A stretch of 64,000 nucleotides of DNA from Cryphonectria parasitica EP155 (GCF_011745365.1 NW_024468916.1:2773630-2837629), one strand, 5' to 3'; shown: positions 43,325-56,138, counted from the stretch's first letter. A program made the numbers and translations. Notes: generated by a model from the letters alone, not told the origin.

Positions 43325-46224
43325 ATGTCTGGTAAGAACCCCATGATACTTGTGGCGCCTGCAGGAGAGCCCAGTCTCCCTCTACCCTACACCCTCCCCC
43401 TTGAGGGCGCCACCTCTACTCACACAATATCCTTCATCATGATGAGAAGCCTCACTGACCAGCTTTGGTGAGTACAGAAGCTGAACCACGCCGTTCGGTG
43501 CGCAGCACCAAGGGCCAACATAAGGGCCTCCCCGACTCTCTCGAGCAGCCCGCCGAACCGAAGCGCCGCGGCAAGAAGGCCGCCAGCAAGAAACAGGCCG
43601 AGCCCGAACCAGAGGATGAGGAGGAGGAGGTCATCCGCTGTGTCTGTGGCGCCACCAGCCAGGACACCGATGACCCAGACGATCCCTGGATCGCCTGTGA
43701 TCAATGCCACGTGTGGCAGCACAACGTTTGTGTTGGTATGAGTGTCTTCGACGAAGATCTCGAGGACATAGAGTACTATTGCGAGGAGTGCAAGCCCCAG
43801 AATCACAAGGCACTGCTTGAAGGCCTGAAGAAGGGAGAACACATCTGGGAAACAAGGCGCAAAGAGTACATGGAAGAGAAAGAGGCCGAGAAGAAACAGA
43901 AGAAAGGGCCCAAGAAGGGCAGGAAGCGGCAGAGTGAACTTCACGATGAGCCTCGCTCTGCTCAGAAATCCACAAAGTCTTCAGCCTCCCCCGCTCCCGA
44001 GAAGAAGCTGCCAGCAACAAAGGCTGCTGCCGCCAAGCGCAAAGAGCGCCATGATTCTGCCGATACTGCTGCCAAGGTAAGCGGATTCCAAGACCCCACA
44101 GATATGTAGGAATAACAGCTGACAGATCACCCTTCATAGGAGCCGTCCAAATTGCGCAAGGTATCCGAGAGCCAGGCTGTGGCCGCTCCGCCCTATGAGC
44201 CCCCCAGTGACCTGCCCGACACCATAGCTGGGCTGGCCGAGGGACGCCAGGGGCCTGCGAAATTGCTGCAAAAGTCTCTCCTTCACGCGCTCAACCAACA
44301 CGAGAAGAAGGGCGGATACAACCCTTCTGATGGAGTCTCCAACGACTCTCGATCGGAACGTCTAGCCATTGCCATAGAGCGGGCGGTACACGATTCACAC
44401 CCTGCCCGTGATGAGTATGGAAGACAGTGTCGAACACTGGGTGCCAATCTGAAGTCTAATCAGGAGCTCATCGGCCAGCTGCTCAATCACTCCCTCACTC
44501 CACCCATGCTGGCCGTCATGACCTCGGACGATCTGCAGACAGAGAAGCAGCAGCAAGAGACCGCGGCTGCCAAGGAGCGTAACGTGCGCCAGTCGATCAT
44601 CGCCACGGACGAAGTACAGCCGGGACCCCGGTATAAGCGAACGCACAAGGGCGACGAGCTCATCGACGACGGATACGTTGGCGCCGATTCTCCTGGTCTT
44701 CCGGCCCGACAGCCTCCTCAGGCGGCCAAAGCCAGTGGATCGCGTGCCCAGCAATCCCACAGCCGCAAGCCATCAGGAGAGCCGATGAAGATTGACACGC
44801 AGCAGCAGCAGCAACAGTCACCGACAAGTAATTTCGATATCAACAAGGTCTTCTCCAGCGTCAAGTCTCCCACAGCCACGACGATGCGGCGACCATCAGG
44901 ACCTGCTCCTTCTCAAGGACCCGGTGTTGACCCTGATGTCGACAGACTTCTTGAAGATGATGGCAACGAGTCTCCTCCATATTCGCCAACGGAGGAGACC
45001 GATCCGGATGTGGTGTGGAGAGGCCAGCTCATCATGGCTGCAACCGCGGACTTCCAGGCTGTTGCAAAGCATGTGGCTGGAGCCAATCTTTTCAAGACGA
45101 TCAACCTGCCTTGGACGACCCTTCTTCCTAGGAAGTTGAATGTGGGAGGACGTATCGCCACGAACTCAGCTACTGAGTACCTGTGCAGTCTCCGATGGAA
45201 CTCCATGGTTGATCTCGTCGTGACCAGCCTCACCCCAGCAACAGAGGCTGGGAAGGCCGATTTCGACAAAATATTCAACTACTTTGTGAGCAAGGAGCGA
45301 TGGGCTGTTGTTGGAGATAAGGGCACTGGAAACGTCAAAGACACATATCTTATTCCGGTGCCGGCGGGCACTGGCAATCATCCCGAATTCCTTCTCAACC
45401 TGGAGGAGAACTACCTCCCCAACAGCCGAACGGAGAACATGTTGCTACTCGTCATCGTCTTCCGAAACGATGAGAACACCCTAAAGAAGCTCCATGGTCC
45501 TGACTGGAACACCAACACCAACTCATCGGGTCCATCACCCGTGCCGAACAACGCGTCGCCCAGCCCGGCGCCATCAACATTTCCTCAACGAGGTACTCCC
45601 ATGGCTGGGCCCGCCTTTTCTCCGACTACGCCGCAGGTCGGTGCCGGCGTCTCTCCAGTGCCTTACTCTGGTGTCCAGGGCCAACATCACATTATGCACT
45701 CGAACGTCCAAGCAGGTGTTGCTCCGGCACCAGCCCAGTTTGCAACGGGCCACCAGGACGCTGAGGCACAAGCCAAGGCCATCCTTGGACCCTTTGCCAC
45801 TGCGCCGACCCTAGGATTCTTGATGCCACACGCTCATAAGATGGCGCCTAACGAGTGGTCCATCATCCGTCGTGTTCTGGAGCGAGAGCCCAAGGCCCGG
45901 GAGGACCTGGCTGTCTTGGGTTCTCTTATAGCAAAGGAGTCCGAAACCCGGCACCAAGCCACCCAGCAATCACAACCAGCGCAGCAGCCGCAACAGTCAA
46001 CTCATACCCCTTCTCAGACGACGCCCATTGCAGCAAATACTGCCAAGGCATCGTCACCTGGAGCAATGCCTCCCATGACACAGCAGCCCCAAACGGCCCC
46101 AAGACAAACACCCATTTCGCTCCCAACCATCCCTGGAATGCCGGCATCTGTCCACCAGTCCTACCAACAGGCCCAGGCACAAGCACGAAATGCCCAGTCA
46201 CCGCCAGCTGCGCCTCCGGCTTAG
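43325..46224 (+). CDS. BYE1: BYE1-like transcription regulator: PHD, TFIIS-middle, SPOC
   Basis: Predicted exons are 43325-43331, 43463-44076 and 44140-46224 (901 aa). The first coding exon is only 7 nt (ATG TCT G), with a GTAAGA donor and a CACTGACCAG end 131 nt later. A PHD finger spans about residues 60-112 (CVCG...CDQCHVWQH...CEECK, the C4HC3 zinc pattern) and should read methylated histone H3. A TFIIS central domain follows (about 245-360, KLLQKSLLHALN ... SERLAIAIERAV). A SPOC domain lies at about 496-650 (VVWRGQLIMAA ... YFVSKERWAVVG). Gln/Pro-rich low-complexity tails surround them. This order is that of yeast Bye1, which binds RNA polymerase II and H3K4me3 chromatin. It acts in the nucleus. 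Confidence 0.92.
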
Positions 46225-46517
46225 GGGGTAGATTGAGAAGCTGTACACACTCCTTTTCCGGATTCAGTAAAAGCTTATCGGCGTTGCGCTGTGGGGGCTG
46301 TGATACCAAATTTTTTTTCTTCTTTTTCCTCTGTTATTTGTCCTTATTTCTTGTTCGCTCGGGATCACGACATGGGCGTTTTGAAGGTACTCAGTACATT
46401 AATTTGGGGTCTTGTACTTTAGATTACTAGATCTTTAGTGAATGGAAATGTTTTGATGTTTGATAATCCGTCCATCCCCCCTCCGGGGTGGGGGGGGGGG
46501 GCTTTCTCTCTACGTGC

Positions 46518-46559
<42 letters not shown>

Positions 46560-47516
46560 TTGCTTGCTCCCCTTGAGACCTGCCACCGTTTTACTCGTAA
46601 GGGACCCTGTGCTCAAATAACTTGAAACATGGCTAAAATGCGATGCTATCCCTCTACCTTCGTCAATAACATAACATCCTGCCGCCTGCGTGTCATACGT
46701 TTTATCTCATACAGTCGATGCGACCAGCACTGTGACTAAAAAGAGAAAGGGGGGAAAGGGTGCAAAGGGGGGAAGGGGACAGAGGAGGTGAAACCATTAA
46801 TCGCCTCAGAAAGAACTCGGGACATGTGTTTGCCTGAAAGAAAAAGCCTACTACAGTAATCATTGCTCATAGTCACTGTTCAACAAAACCCCTCTCCAAA
46901 CAGGGTCAAAGCCCAGACGGCCAGATGAAGTCACGAATATCAATACAAGCAAAGAACCCAGACTGTAGACATAGCACAGCATTTTTGATATGTGGTCATT
47001 AAGCATCAGATTAAGACTCGCGAATAACGCTATCTACCAACAACCCCGCGACGGAACGACATGATATACCTCGTCTTGGCCCAGTTAAGGTCCCGATGCC
47101 TGTACGCCCAAAAAGAAGAAGGCAAAACGAGACCGCCTAACATTGAGAATGGAATGACAAACCAGACCCATGATTGATATATACTGCAGATTTGGTTGAA
47201 TGATCCGCTGGGAGGGGAGGGAAAAAACAAAAAACTGTTTCGAAATGAGGAACGCTCCAGGTATGTGACACAGAAAGAAAAATCAAAAACATGAACAATG
47301 CGGTGTGACAGGGCACTCGATAGGGGCAAGAACACAACAAACCACACATGCGTATCCACAATGCTTTTGTCCGCGGTAGAGCAAACAACCTTTTCCGAGG
47401 CCACCTCACTTCGTGTTCGTGAGTGGCCATGCTTCCCATCCTGCAGGTGTCTATGGGCTATGGCCATTGTGGGTAAGGGAACAAGCTGCAGATCAGCCAC
47501 AAAGGGCTAAGATATA
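46225..47516. other. convergent 3' region with repeats
   Basis: About 1.3 kb between the BYE1-like and F-box genes, probably both 3' UTRs. Contains a G run near 46489-46500 and the (GT)n microsatellite. No gene is supported. Confidence 0.55.
46522..46552. repeat. (GT)n microsatellite
   Basis: About 15 GT units in the 3' region of the BYE1-like gene, flanked by GTGC and GCGC variants. Confidence 0.9.
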
Positions 47517-50500
47517 CTAAGGCTCTTCCTCGATGATGTGCTGCACCTCGGGTCCGTTGAGCAGGATGCGCTTGCCGAGCTCCTCAGGTGGCTTTCCATC
47601 TCTGACGGCTCCAAAGTCAAGGATCTGAAAAGGAACATAAGTCAGCTGCTAGCACCAGAAAGAAAAAAGAAAAGAAAAAGGGAAAGAAGGAAACATAAGA
47701 AAGAGCAGACTGGTGGATAGTTACCTCGACATATGTGAGATTATCTCTCTGCACAGCTGCGACACATCGACGCTCATCAAACTTGACTTGCCACACGCCA
47801 CCCAAGTCCGTTAGGAGGTCCTGGATACAGTCGCCGGTCTGAATGTCCCACATCTTTACAGTCTTCTCGCTGCCGCTGATAACCTTTCGCCCGTCGTGCT
47901 GGAAGCAAGTGATGGCGCCAGTGTGGGCCATAAGAGTGTTCTTGCACTTCCCGTTCTCGGGGTCCCAAATGCGAAGTGTGCTGTCTGCCGCAGCAGAGAC
48001 CAGGCGTTCGTCGCGCAAGTCGAGAAGGCCCACGAGGAGAGTATGACCTTCAAGAGTGTGGAGGCAAGCACCAGTGTCGAGATCCCATATCTTGACAAAG
48101 GAATCCATAGATCCAGAGATGCAACGGTTCCGCTTGTGGTCGAGGACCACGCTGTAGACCTTCTGAGTGTGACCATGGAGGACGTGCAGCGCCTCGCCAG
48201 TACTGATACGCCACACACGGACCGTCGCGTCGTAGCTACCAGACACCAAAGTATCGCCGTGGGCAGCAATGGAGCGGACAGAATGAGTGTGACCAGGCAG
48301 GATTCGGACGAAGTAGGGACACTCAGCGTCGTTAGCGGGGGGGCCTGTCTGGATATACCTACGAGATCCTGCTTCGGGCAGCCTCCACACGCGCAGCTGG
48401 CTGTCTCGCGATCCAGTGATAATAAGAGGGTTCGGCGGCATCATGATCGGCTCTCCACTGTATGTCTTACCCACCTCGGTGGGCATGAGAATCTGAAGAC
48501 ACCGTACGGTAGAGGTATGGCCGAAAAACACCTGTGTGCACAAACCCTTCTCGATATCCCAAACGCGAACAGACCGGTCGGTACTCCCGGACACCAGTAT
48601 GTTGCCTTCGTACTGAAGAGCCCAGACTCCACCTTCGTGGCCCTCGAGCTTCTTTCGCAGCTTGCCAGTCTTGGTATCATAAACGTGGATGAGAGTATCA
48701 TCACTTCCGGTAATAATTTTGTCATCGTCGAACTGCAGACAGGTAATCACATGGCGTGGGTGTGCGGCAAAAGCGACGTGACCAGGCTTGACCTTGCCAC
48801 TCGTCCAACTCTGGCGGATCATGTAGTGACGGCGGTACAGTGACTTGAAAAGATGGAGTCTCCGAAGACTCGGCAGGCCGATTTGGGGATCAGAAACGGC
48901 GGCTGCTGCCTCGCCGGCCGCTGAGATGGGGCCGTCTGGCTTGAACAGCTTCGGCGGAGATGAAGGCGAGTCGTCTTTGACAACTTCACGAGCACTCACC
49001 CGCCGTTTGCGCTGCGCATAGTGCGAGTGGCTCTGCTCTAGACGCTTCCGCTTAGAGCTACGAGTCTTCGTGTGGCCGTCGGCCCCCGGCGACCACAGTT
49101 CGGCCTCGGTAGAAGTCAGGCGGTTCTGCAAGCTGACATCGAGCTCAGCGCCTTCCGGACCCTCAGGATCTTGCCAGCCCCAGCCCTGCTTGATGGCCTT
49201 CTTGAGCTCGCCGGGCGCGAGCTTGAACCCATCTCTATCGAGGAGTTCCTTCCAGCCAGTCTCGTTGGTGTCAATCAGGTTGCGCCAGTGCTTCGAGACC
49301 TGCGCCGCACGGCAGAGATCACGATGGTCAAGAAAGCTCAGGACATGCAGACCCAGCTCGACAGGCAGCTGCTTCAGGAAATCGCACTTGAGCGCCGGAT
49401 TCACAACATCGGCAACCATGTGCAGGGTCTTCCTGGGACATCTGCGGAGAAACTGGTACATCATGAATGTCTTCATCTCGTTGGGCATTGCGTCAAAGGA
49501 TTCAAGCATGGAGCGAGTGTCAAGAAGCCCGGAAGAGCGATCGAAAGAACCTCGGTCACGATTGGACGGCGAATCATGACCGACCAGAGCCAGTTCCATG
49601 TCCAGATCGATCGTGGACTGTGTGTCCTGGTTCTCGTCAATCCATCGCCGCCGTGACGACCTGGTAATACTCTTCGAAAAGCTTGGGTCTTCTTCTTCTT
49701 CTTCCTCTTCCTCGATCTCGTCATCTTGCGTCTCAGTCGTGTGCAGCTGGGCAGCGGCCAGGGTTGGAGACAGCCGTGGGCTAGGCAGGCTCGCATCTCC
49801 CGCAGCAACGGTGATGGAGGAACGCGGTGGTTGGGATGCTCGTGACGAGACCGGCCTCAGATCGTCAAGAGGATCGGCGAACGGCTCAACGTCGGCGTCG
49901 GTAATAGGAGGGGTGGCCACACTGCTGCTGAACACCGTCTGCGACTCGCTGCCGGCTGGACTGGCGGCGTCATAGGCAGCGGTGGACTGGCTGGGGTTGG
50001 AGGTGGACGGCTCCACTAGCCTATCGACATTGAGGGGACGTAACCTCTGGGGCCACTCGGTGCTGCCCGCCACCGAGTCAGACCTATCCGGGGTGGCGAG
50101 ATACTGTGAAGACGTCTGGCGTGTGATCCTGTCCCGAGCACCGTTAGACACCGCCCTGCGGAGCCGGTCGGACACATGCGAAGTGGGTGCATGGCTGCGT
50201 GACGATCTCTGAGAGGCCTTGCCGGCAGAGGGACTGGCGCCGGAGTTGGGCATATGTCTGCGTGAGCGACGCGTCTGGGACTCGGTAGCAGGCCGAGGAG
50301 GTTTTGATTGTAATTCGGGGACCGGGGTGCCGCGCTCCGAGACGGACTTGACGCTGCCCTCGAACTCAAAGGGTTTTGGCTAGAGAGTAATGTTAGCATC
50401 GGAAGGTAGGACACAAGGAGGATTAATGGCCTCGCGAGCCGGACTGACGTGATCCTCAGAAGACACCGGGCTATAAGCTGGCTCGGCGAAGGACCAGGCA

Positions 50501-50844
50501 AACTCGTCGTCATTGTCGTTCAGGTCCAAAGAGAACTTCCGCAGACCTGCTGGCGTGGGGCCCTGCGCCAAGGGGTATTCTTTTGCATCAAGGGCTTCGA
50601 GAGGCCGCGGTTGCCGGATGAACAGGGGAGGAAAGGAGCGCTTCGTCGTGGTGGTCGTGGTGACGGTCTTGGTCTCGACGTACTGCGCAACCTCATATTG
50701 AAGTTTTGCAGCGGCACGACCGGCGAGATCAGGTTCATCGCTGTCATCGAAACTGACAGTAAGCCTCTGATTTGTCCGCGGGCGTCGAATCTCAGTGGTC
50801 TTCTGGGCAGGAGGCGACCCTTTAGAAGGAGGGACGAGGGACAT
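47517..50844 (-). CDS. CDC4: F-box/WD40 protein, Cdc4/FWD-1/Fbw7 type
   Basis: Predicted exons, in coding order, are 50844-50449, 50379-47725 and 47624-47517 (1052 aa). Introns of 69 and 100 nt have GTCAGT and GTAACT donors; the first has a GCTAAC branch. The N-terminal 460 residues are disordered, Ser/Pro-rich, with an acidic run. An F-box lies at about 466-512 (KQLPVELGLHVLSFLDHRDLC), which should bind Skp1. Seven WD40 repeats follow (about 669-1020; IITGSDDTLIHVYD, LVSGSTDRSVRVWD, CISGSMDSFVKIWD and so on), forming the propeller that recognises phosphodegrons. The order matches Cdc4/Fbw7 and Neurospora FWD-1, the substrate receptor of an SCF ubiquitin ligase for cell-cycle and clock proteins. 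Which of these it serves cannot be told here. Confidence 0.9.
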
Positions 50845-53090
50845 GGCGGGCGAAAACCACGCCAGGGCGGTATAAGCGGTCGATATCGGGGGTCTCAGGA
50901 CGGCCAGAACGAGACCGTCTGGTCTGGTATCGTCGACGCAATGTGGTTTGTCTGGGAGAGAAGCGGCGTGGGGTGAAGATCGAGGGGGTCGGTCGGCAGA
51001 GTCAAGATGACAAAGAAGATGCACACAGGATGGACGCGTCTCCGGAACAAAGGGTGCAGACTTCAAAGGCTGGTGTCGTGAGCGGCGACGCGTGCTGAGA
51101 GCGAGCAGCACAGGGGTTGCACAGGCGTCGAGAGGAGTTGGGTTCGATCGTCGATCGTCGGGTTGCGCTGCGGTGAGGGCCGCGAATGGTGGTTGGGGCT
51201 GAGGCCGAGATTGGGGGGTTGGGGGGATTCAGGCAAGACTTCGCCAAAGGATTCTTCAGACACTGTAGACCATATCGTAACCCCTTTGTCGTTAGGAGAA
51301 ATCCAGAAGGCTGAACGAAACCGTTGTACAATCTTCTCTGCGTGTTGTGATCGCGACAACGTGCCTCTGGGGTGGGAAAAGACTCGGTCGGAGGTAGGAT
51401 GACGAGAGAGGGTAATAGAGCACGAGGTCGTGGGTCGGTGGTGGTCGTGGTGGTCGTGGAGTGGACTGTGACCAGAGAGGCGAGGCGGGACAGGGGCAGG
51501 CAGGCAGGAGGCCAGGGGGTCCAGGTCAGACGGGGATCGGATAGTGGGTGGAGGCGGAATTTTTTTTTTTTTTTAAAAAAAAGTACCAGTCAGCAGAAAG
51601 AGGCCACCAAAGGGGAAGGCGGGGGGAAAGAGGGAAAGTATAAAAGAAAAGAAAACCGGGGAAAAGAAGAAAGAAAAACCGGAGAAAATTAATAAAACCA
51701 CACACAACGACCAATAGACAGAACAGGACACCAGTTTGTTGAAGATGCCTCTTCAGCGAGATTATAGCCACAGTGAGTATATCGTAGCTGTCTCGATCGT
51801 CAGGCCGTCTCGCTGTGGTGATTGTGATGGTTGTGGAGTGATTTTTTGGTGATTTCTAGTGTCAATAAATAAGGACCAACTCTGCTCGGTCAGAAATCAG
51901 GAGTTGGCGGGTACTGCTTGCAAGGCTCCTGTCCAGTTGGCACGGCCGCTCAAGTCACAGGTGCTGTTCCAGCGGTGGGGGAGAGGAGCGTCGAGGAGCC
52001 TGCATGGAACACCAAGTCTGCGGGTAAGGCCGTCCCCAAAAGTGCCCCATGGCCTCCCCCTGAAATCTTCCACGCCGTTGTTCAACTACCAGGACCTGAC
52101 TGTGTGCTGGTCACTGGTCGGCTGTGCCTCGGGTTCTCCTAGCGGCCCCAAGGTCAGGCTTCTTCTTACTACCCACACTGCCACACTACCCTACCAGAGG
52201 AGTATAGTGGCTGGTGAGAGTCAGTCAGTGTCGTTAACTTACTCGGTAGGGTCAGACCCCATCTGAAGCCGCCCACTGGAGAATCCCATGCTCCCTCGTC
52301 AAGCCTTTGTTTCCATAGCAGCACTAGGCACGCAAACACGCTAGGGTAAAGCACTAACAGTACTTACTATAATGGATGAGCGGCAGTGAGTGTCGCCTTG
52401 CAGACCAAGGCGGGGATCCATGTTTTCCCTGTAAGTCCCTCCCGGTGGCATTCGACGCCAAACCCGCAGAATAACAAGGGCGGCCTCGCCTTATTTCTGG
52501 ACTGGCCCGGTCGCTTTTAAACAGAGACGAGCTACATCGTCTTTGTGGGCTGAATTTCGTCATTGTCGTCGGGGCTTCCAAGGGACGGCGAAGTATTCCC
52601 CGGATGATGGAATGTCAATTCGAGAACACGGTCTCTTGCTGATAAGGCAGTCAGCACGGTTTTGCTTCATTCCCTCCACATCATCTTGACTCGAGTCTAC
52701 AATCGTCTTCTCATATCAAGTATTACGAGATTAATACAATATTGATGGCGACGATGTGGGTCGAGATACGTTCGAGTCATCTCCAACGGGCAATCTGCAG
52801 GAGCTCTTGGCTTGAGCACAAGTGTGACTTCCTCCTTTGGGGACCTGCTGGGTGGCCGGAGTTCCTGCCCCCTCAAGCTCGGATACTGCTTAATACATTG
52901 AAGCAGAGAAATGAGAAGGTTAGCAGCGGGTGCACCTTCTTCGAGGCGTGGATGGTATCATAAACAGGACAGGTACAAGCGGAGACGTGAGATAGGTTCC
53001 ATACAATTTCACCCTGTCAACACATGATCCAAGTTCTGTGATTCTTGCCAATCCTTTCCTCTCCCTACCCAAAACACAAGCCAAGGCAAC
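50845..53090. other. intergenic, about 2.2 kb
   Basis: Left part is the promoter and probable long 5' leader of the F-box gene, with A- and T-runs near 51560-51590. A weak spliced candidate on the plus strand (51745-52266) is discussed under rejected items. No gene is firmly supported. Confidence 0.5.
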
Positions 53091-54845
53091 ATGCAGGATG
53101 ATGGCGATGTCGGTGGCAATGCCAATTTGGCCAGCTTCGATGTCGCAGGTGCACAGAGGTGCCTCGTGTCCGTGGTACGCGTTCCTTTTGGGAGGGCAAT
53201 CCCGCATACGATGCCTACATTCTGCTGGGCTGACTAGGTAGCTGACATGATATCGGGCAGCTGAGCTTCATCTTGTATGCCAGGTAGGCTCAATCTCCAG
53301 TTGTCACTCCAACTGCTTCAGGCCTGTATAAGTTTCCGACCTGACCAGTTGACAGAGGCTCCCTTCCCGAAGACTGCTTTCGGGCTGTTTCGAATAAGCA
53401 GTGGGCCGATCCAAAGATCACGCATGAGGGCCTCATCAGCTCCGGCAAACCACTCTCTGTCTCTGGGCAACCCAGAGAGATCATACTGGCCCAAGATGGG
53501 CCCTGCATATACCTACGGAACGCTGAGAACCACCGCTTGGCTGGGCTGCTGAAGGCCCTGGTGCGCCTAGAAGGTCTCTGGCTTCATCATCTTCCTCCTG
53601 CAGCTGACATCAAGGCAGGAACGTGTTTTTGCCGCTGTCGAGCAGCAGCGCCTTGGCAAAATTCAAATTTGCTTCACGGGGTCCAAGCTTTGGGACACGA
53701 GCGCATTGATCGAGTTCTATAGCCTCAAACTTCACTACACTAAAATGGGAAGCATGCACATCTATATCAGCTGGGGCGGCCAGTCTGACACCCCCATTCC
53801 AACAGACTGCAGACATCCATTGAAGGAGTTCCTGAGGACGCGACCTCCCATCCGGGGCACCTATTATACTTGCCCATTCCTTTTCTCGATCGATGGAAAG
53901 CCCTTGGACGACAAACAGAGGTCTACTTTCCGCGACGGCGTTCAGACGGCGGTCTCTATCTTGCAGGGCAATGCAGATGCGAGTGGAGGCCGGATCGGCA
54001 CGGTTGTGTTAGTAACCCCACTCCTATTTCCCTCGTAGCAGTCATTCAGCAGCTGATAATTGAAGTATTAGCTATTGGTCTACGGCTGATTTGTTCGAGG
54101 AAGAGAAGCAAAAGGCCCGTCAAGCAGCGGAGGCCGATCTGGCAGCGCAATGGAGAGCCGATTTCTTTCGGGAGGAGTATGAAATCCATGACGAAGATAA
54201 TATCTCTTGGGGCCTTAACCATCGGTCTTTGGGCCGAGCAGAGCAGAGTGCAAACTTCGACGATGTTCCTGATTGGCTCAGTGGCTACATCCCGGGGCCA
54301 TCGCACAGCCCACAGAGACAGCTTGATGCTGAGGTGCTTCAGCAGAAGTACGATTGCAACCTGGTGAGTCACCATCTTATGCATCGGCGCTCATCCCTTC
54401 CTGCTGACAGGAGCCCCAGTCAGTCATTGAGGAGACGGCAGAAGACCTGCCGCCGACACAGCCTTGGCAGTCACAAACATCATTGGCCTCCAGCCGATCA
54501 AGGTTGCGAGCAAGTTCAGTGCCGTCACACGAATCGGGCACTCTGGATGAGCTGCCTAATGATCCGGATCATCAAATGCCTCGTCCACCAAAGACGCGCA
54601 ACTCTGCTCCGAGTTCCTCTTTGAGGCCATCGTCCACCGCTGTGCTGACAAGGTCTACGTCAAACTTGGAGTTCTCTGATCCCTCCCAGGATAGCTTTGT
54701 TGCTGCAAGGGATGCCACTCCTACTTTCTGCGTCCCGCGGACGGCGTTTCCAACACCGAAGCCACATCGGCGCCGAGATCTCGCGCCTGTACCAGCCATC
54801 CGCGTTAGCAAACGTATCCGCGCAAGAGACACCCGCCTTAACTAA
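53091..54845 (+). CDS. HORMA-domain protein (Hop1-like, meiotic)
   Basis: Six predicted exons: 53091-53174, 53261-53283, 53356-53560, 53619-54007, 54072-54363 and 54420-54845 (472 aa). Exon 2 codes under eight residues. Each joint is in phase and has a recognisable donor (GTACGC, GTAGGC, GTGCGC, GTTAGT, GTGAGT) and mostly CTGAC branches. The assembled N-terminus reads LASFDVAGAQRCLVSVLSFI, then LYARGSLPEDCF, the helix-to-loop start of HORMA domains. It continues with LLKAL-ERVFAAVEQQRLGK, then LIEFYSLKLHYTKMG and MHIYISWGG, the central strands. The domain should span about residues 12-235. The C-terminal half is charged and Ser/Pro-rich and ends basic (VSKRIRARDTRLN). No PHD or zinc finger is visible. 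Relatives such as Hop1 organise meiotic chromosome axes. The last acceptor could instead be 54410, adding three codons. Confidence 0.78.
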
Positions 54846-55136
54846 ATACCTTCATCCGTGCGAATCAAGGACGTGATCCGGCGATGGGTCACACCAAGTC
54901 TTGGTGGGATGATGATCATTTCTTTGCATTGTATTTCTTTTTTATTTCTTCAATTCTCAGCAGGTTAACATGGTAATAGTACATACAGACAAATTATGGA
55001 CCATGTTGACCACGTATATCGGAAGTCTCGGTCTATCTAAGAAATACACGCGCATAGCGCAACACACCACTGTTTATCTGTGCCTTACCAACTTGTGTTA
55101 CCAGGTCCATGACTATTACAGACAACAGGCACCGAT

Positions 55137-56138
55137 TCATGGTCTCATCTTCCTGGGAGTGATGACCGCCCCCTCAAAATCTGTTACCGTACTGTATACG
55201 GTCACATACACAGTGGTGTCAGTCGTCTGTGTCGGGGTGTACTCGACCGTCTCCGTTGTTATGTAGATGACGTCGGTGGTCAATACACTGGAGCTCAGCG
55301 ACTGAGGCGCAGACTGAGTCAGAGACTCCAGTGTCTCCGTGAATGTGAACATCTCTGTCTCGGTCTCGCACGGGGTCAATTCGGGAGCGCCGCTCGAGCT
55401 GCTGGTGAGGAGCTCGGTGGTAGATGCGAGGGCTGTGCTGTTGCTATACGAAAGCAAAGAGGTTGATGATGTGATAGGGATGATGATACTGGTGATAGTC
55501 TCAATATGCGGAAGCGAGAGCGTCTCGATAGGGATGCTGGTGGTGTTCGCTGAAAGAGAAGGGGAACCTGTCGTCGTCGCTGCCGTCGCCGTCGTGGTGA
55601 TGGTAGTGTTCAGTAAGGGCGCCAAGGTTGAGAGTGTCAAAGTGGCAGTGGAGGTACCGTTGACCAGAGAAGACAGAGTTGAGAGAACCTGGGAAGCAGT
55701 CGTGGTGGTATTTATGAATGAGGGGAACGACGCCGTAGACGAGGAAGGAGAGGTTGTATTGGCTAAAGTGCTTGTGCTGTTTGCGAAGGACAGAGGTGGT
55801 GTCCCTGTGGACGGGAAAGGAGACGACTGCGGCTGGGTGAAGTTGAGGATAGATGTGATAGTCACTGGCGGTGGGGGTGGCACCGGCGTCTGGGTGACAG
55901 TGGTGACAGAGGTGACGGTTACGGGCGGCGGAATGGATATGACGGTCGAGAAGACCGTGCTTGTCTCCGTACAGGACCAGAAGGTCATGGTCGTGAGCAT
56001 GTCCGTCGAAACCTCCTGTCGGGGTTGGACCCGAGGGTTGTTGTGCCGGAAGGCGAGGCCTGCCTCCACCGGGGAGAGGAAGAGCAGGGCTGCCAGGCCT
56101 GACAGAAGGAGGAGGGAGGAAGAGGAAGAAGACATCAT
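55137..56138 (-). CDS. Ser/Thr-rich secreted or wall-associated protein
   Basis: A single exon of 333 aa beginning MMSSSSSSLLLLSGLAALLFLSP, a clear signal peptide probably cut at VEA-GLAF. The mature chain is dominated by Thr and Ser with many N-glycosylation sites (NFT, NST, NTT, NGT) and a Pro-rich run (PVPPPPPVT). Such chains are heavily O-mannosylated. There is no enzymatic domain and no GPI-anchor signal at the C-terminus, which ends in charged residues (TPRKMRP). It has only two cysteines in the mature part. Probably a cell-surface or extracellular mucin-like protein; adhesion is only a guess. Two in-frame ATGs (56138, 56135) start it. Confidence 0.75.
   Translation of the reverse strand: MMSSSSSSLLLLSGLAALLFLSPVEAGLAFRHNNPRVQPRQEVSTDMLTTMTFWSCTETSTVFSTVISIPPPVTVTSVTTVTQTPVPPPPPVTITSILNFTQPQSSPFPSTGTPPLSFANSTSTLANTTSPSSSTASFPSFINTTTTASQVLSTLSSLVNGTSTATLTLSTLAPLLNTTITTTATAATTTGSPSLSANTTSIPIETLSLPHIETITSIIIPITSSTSLLSYSNSTALASTTELLTSSSSGAPELTPCETETEMFTFTETLESLTQSAPQSLSSSVLTTDVIYITTETVEYTPTQTTDTTVYVTVYSTVTDFEGAVITPRKMRP

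Noticed and set aside
51745..52266. Possible spliced gene on the plus strand: ATG at 51745 (MPLQRDYSH), a GTGAGT donor, then a 135-codon open frame from a TTTCTAG acceptor.
   Set aside because: Splice signals are acceptable, but the product matches no family, has odd composition and lies in a probable promoter/leader region. A transcript would be needed.
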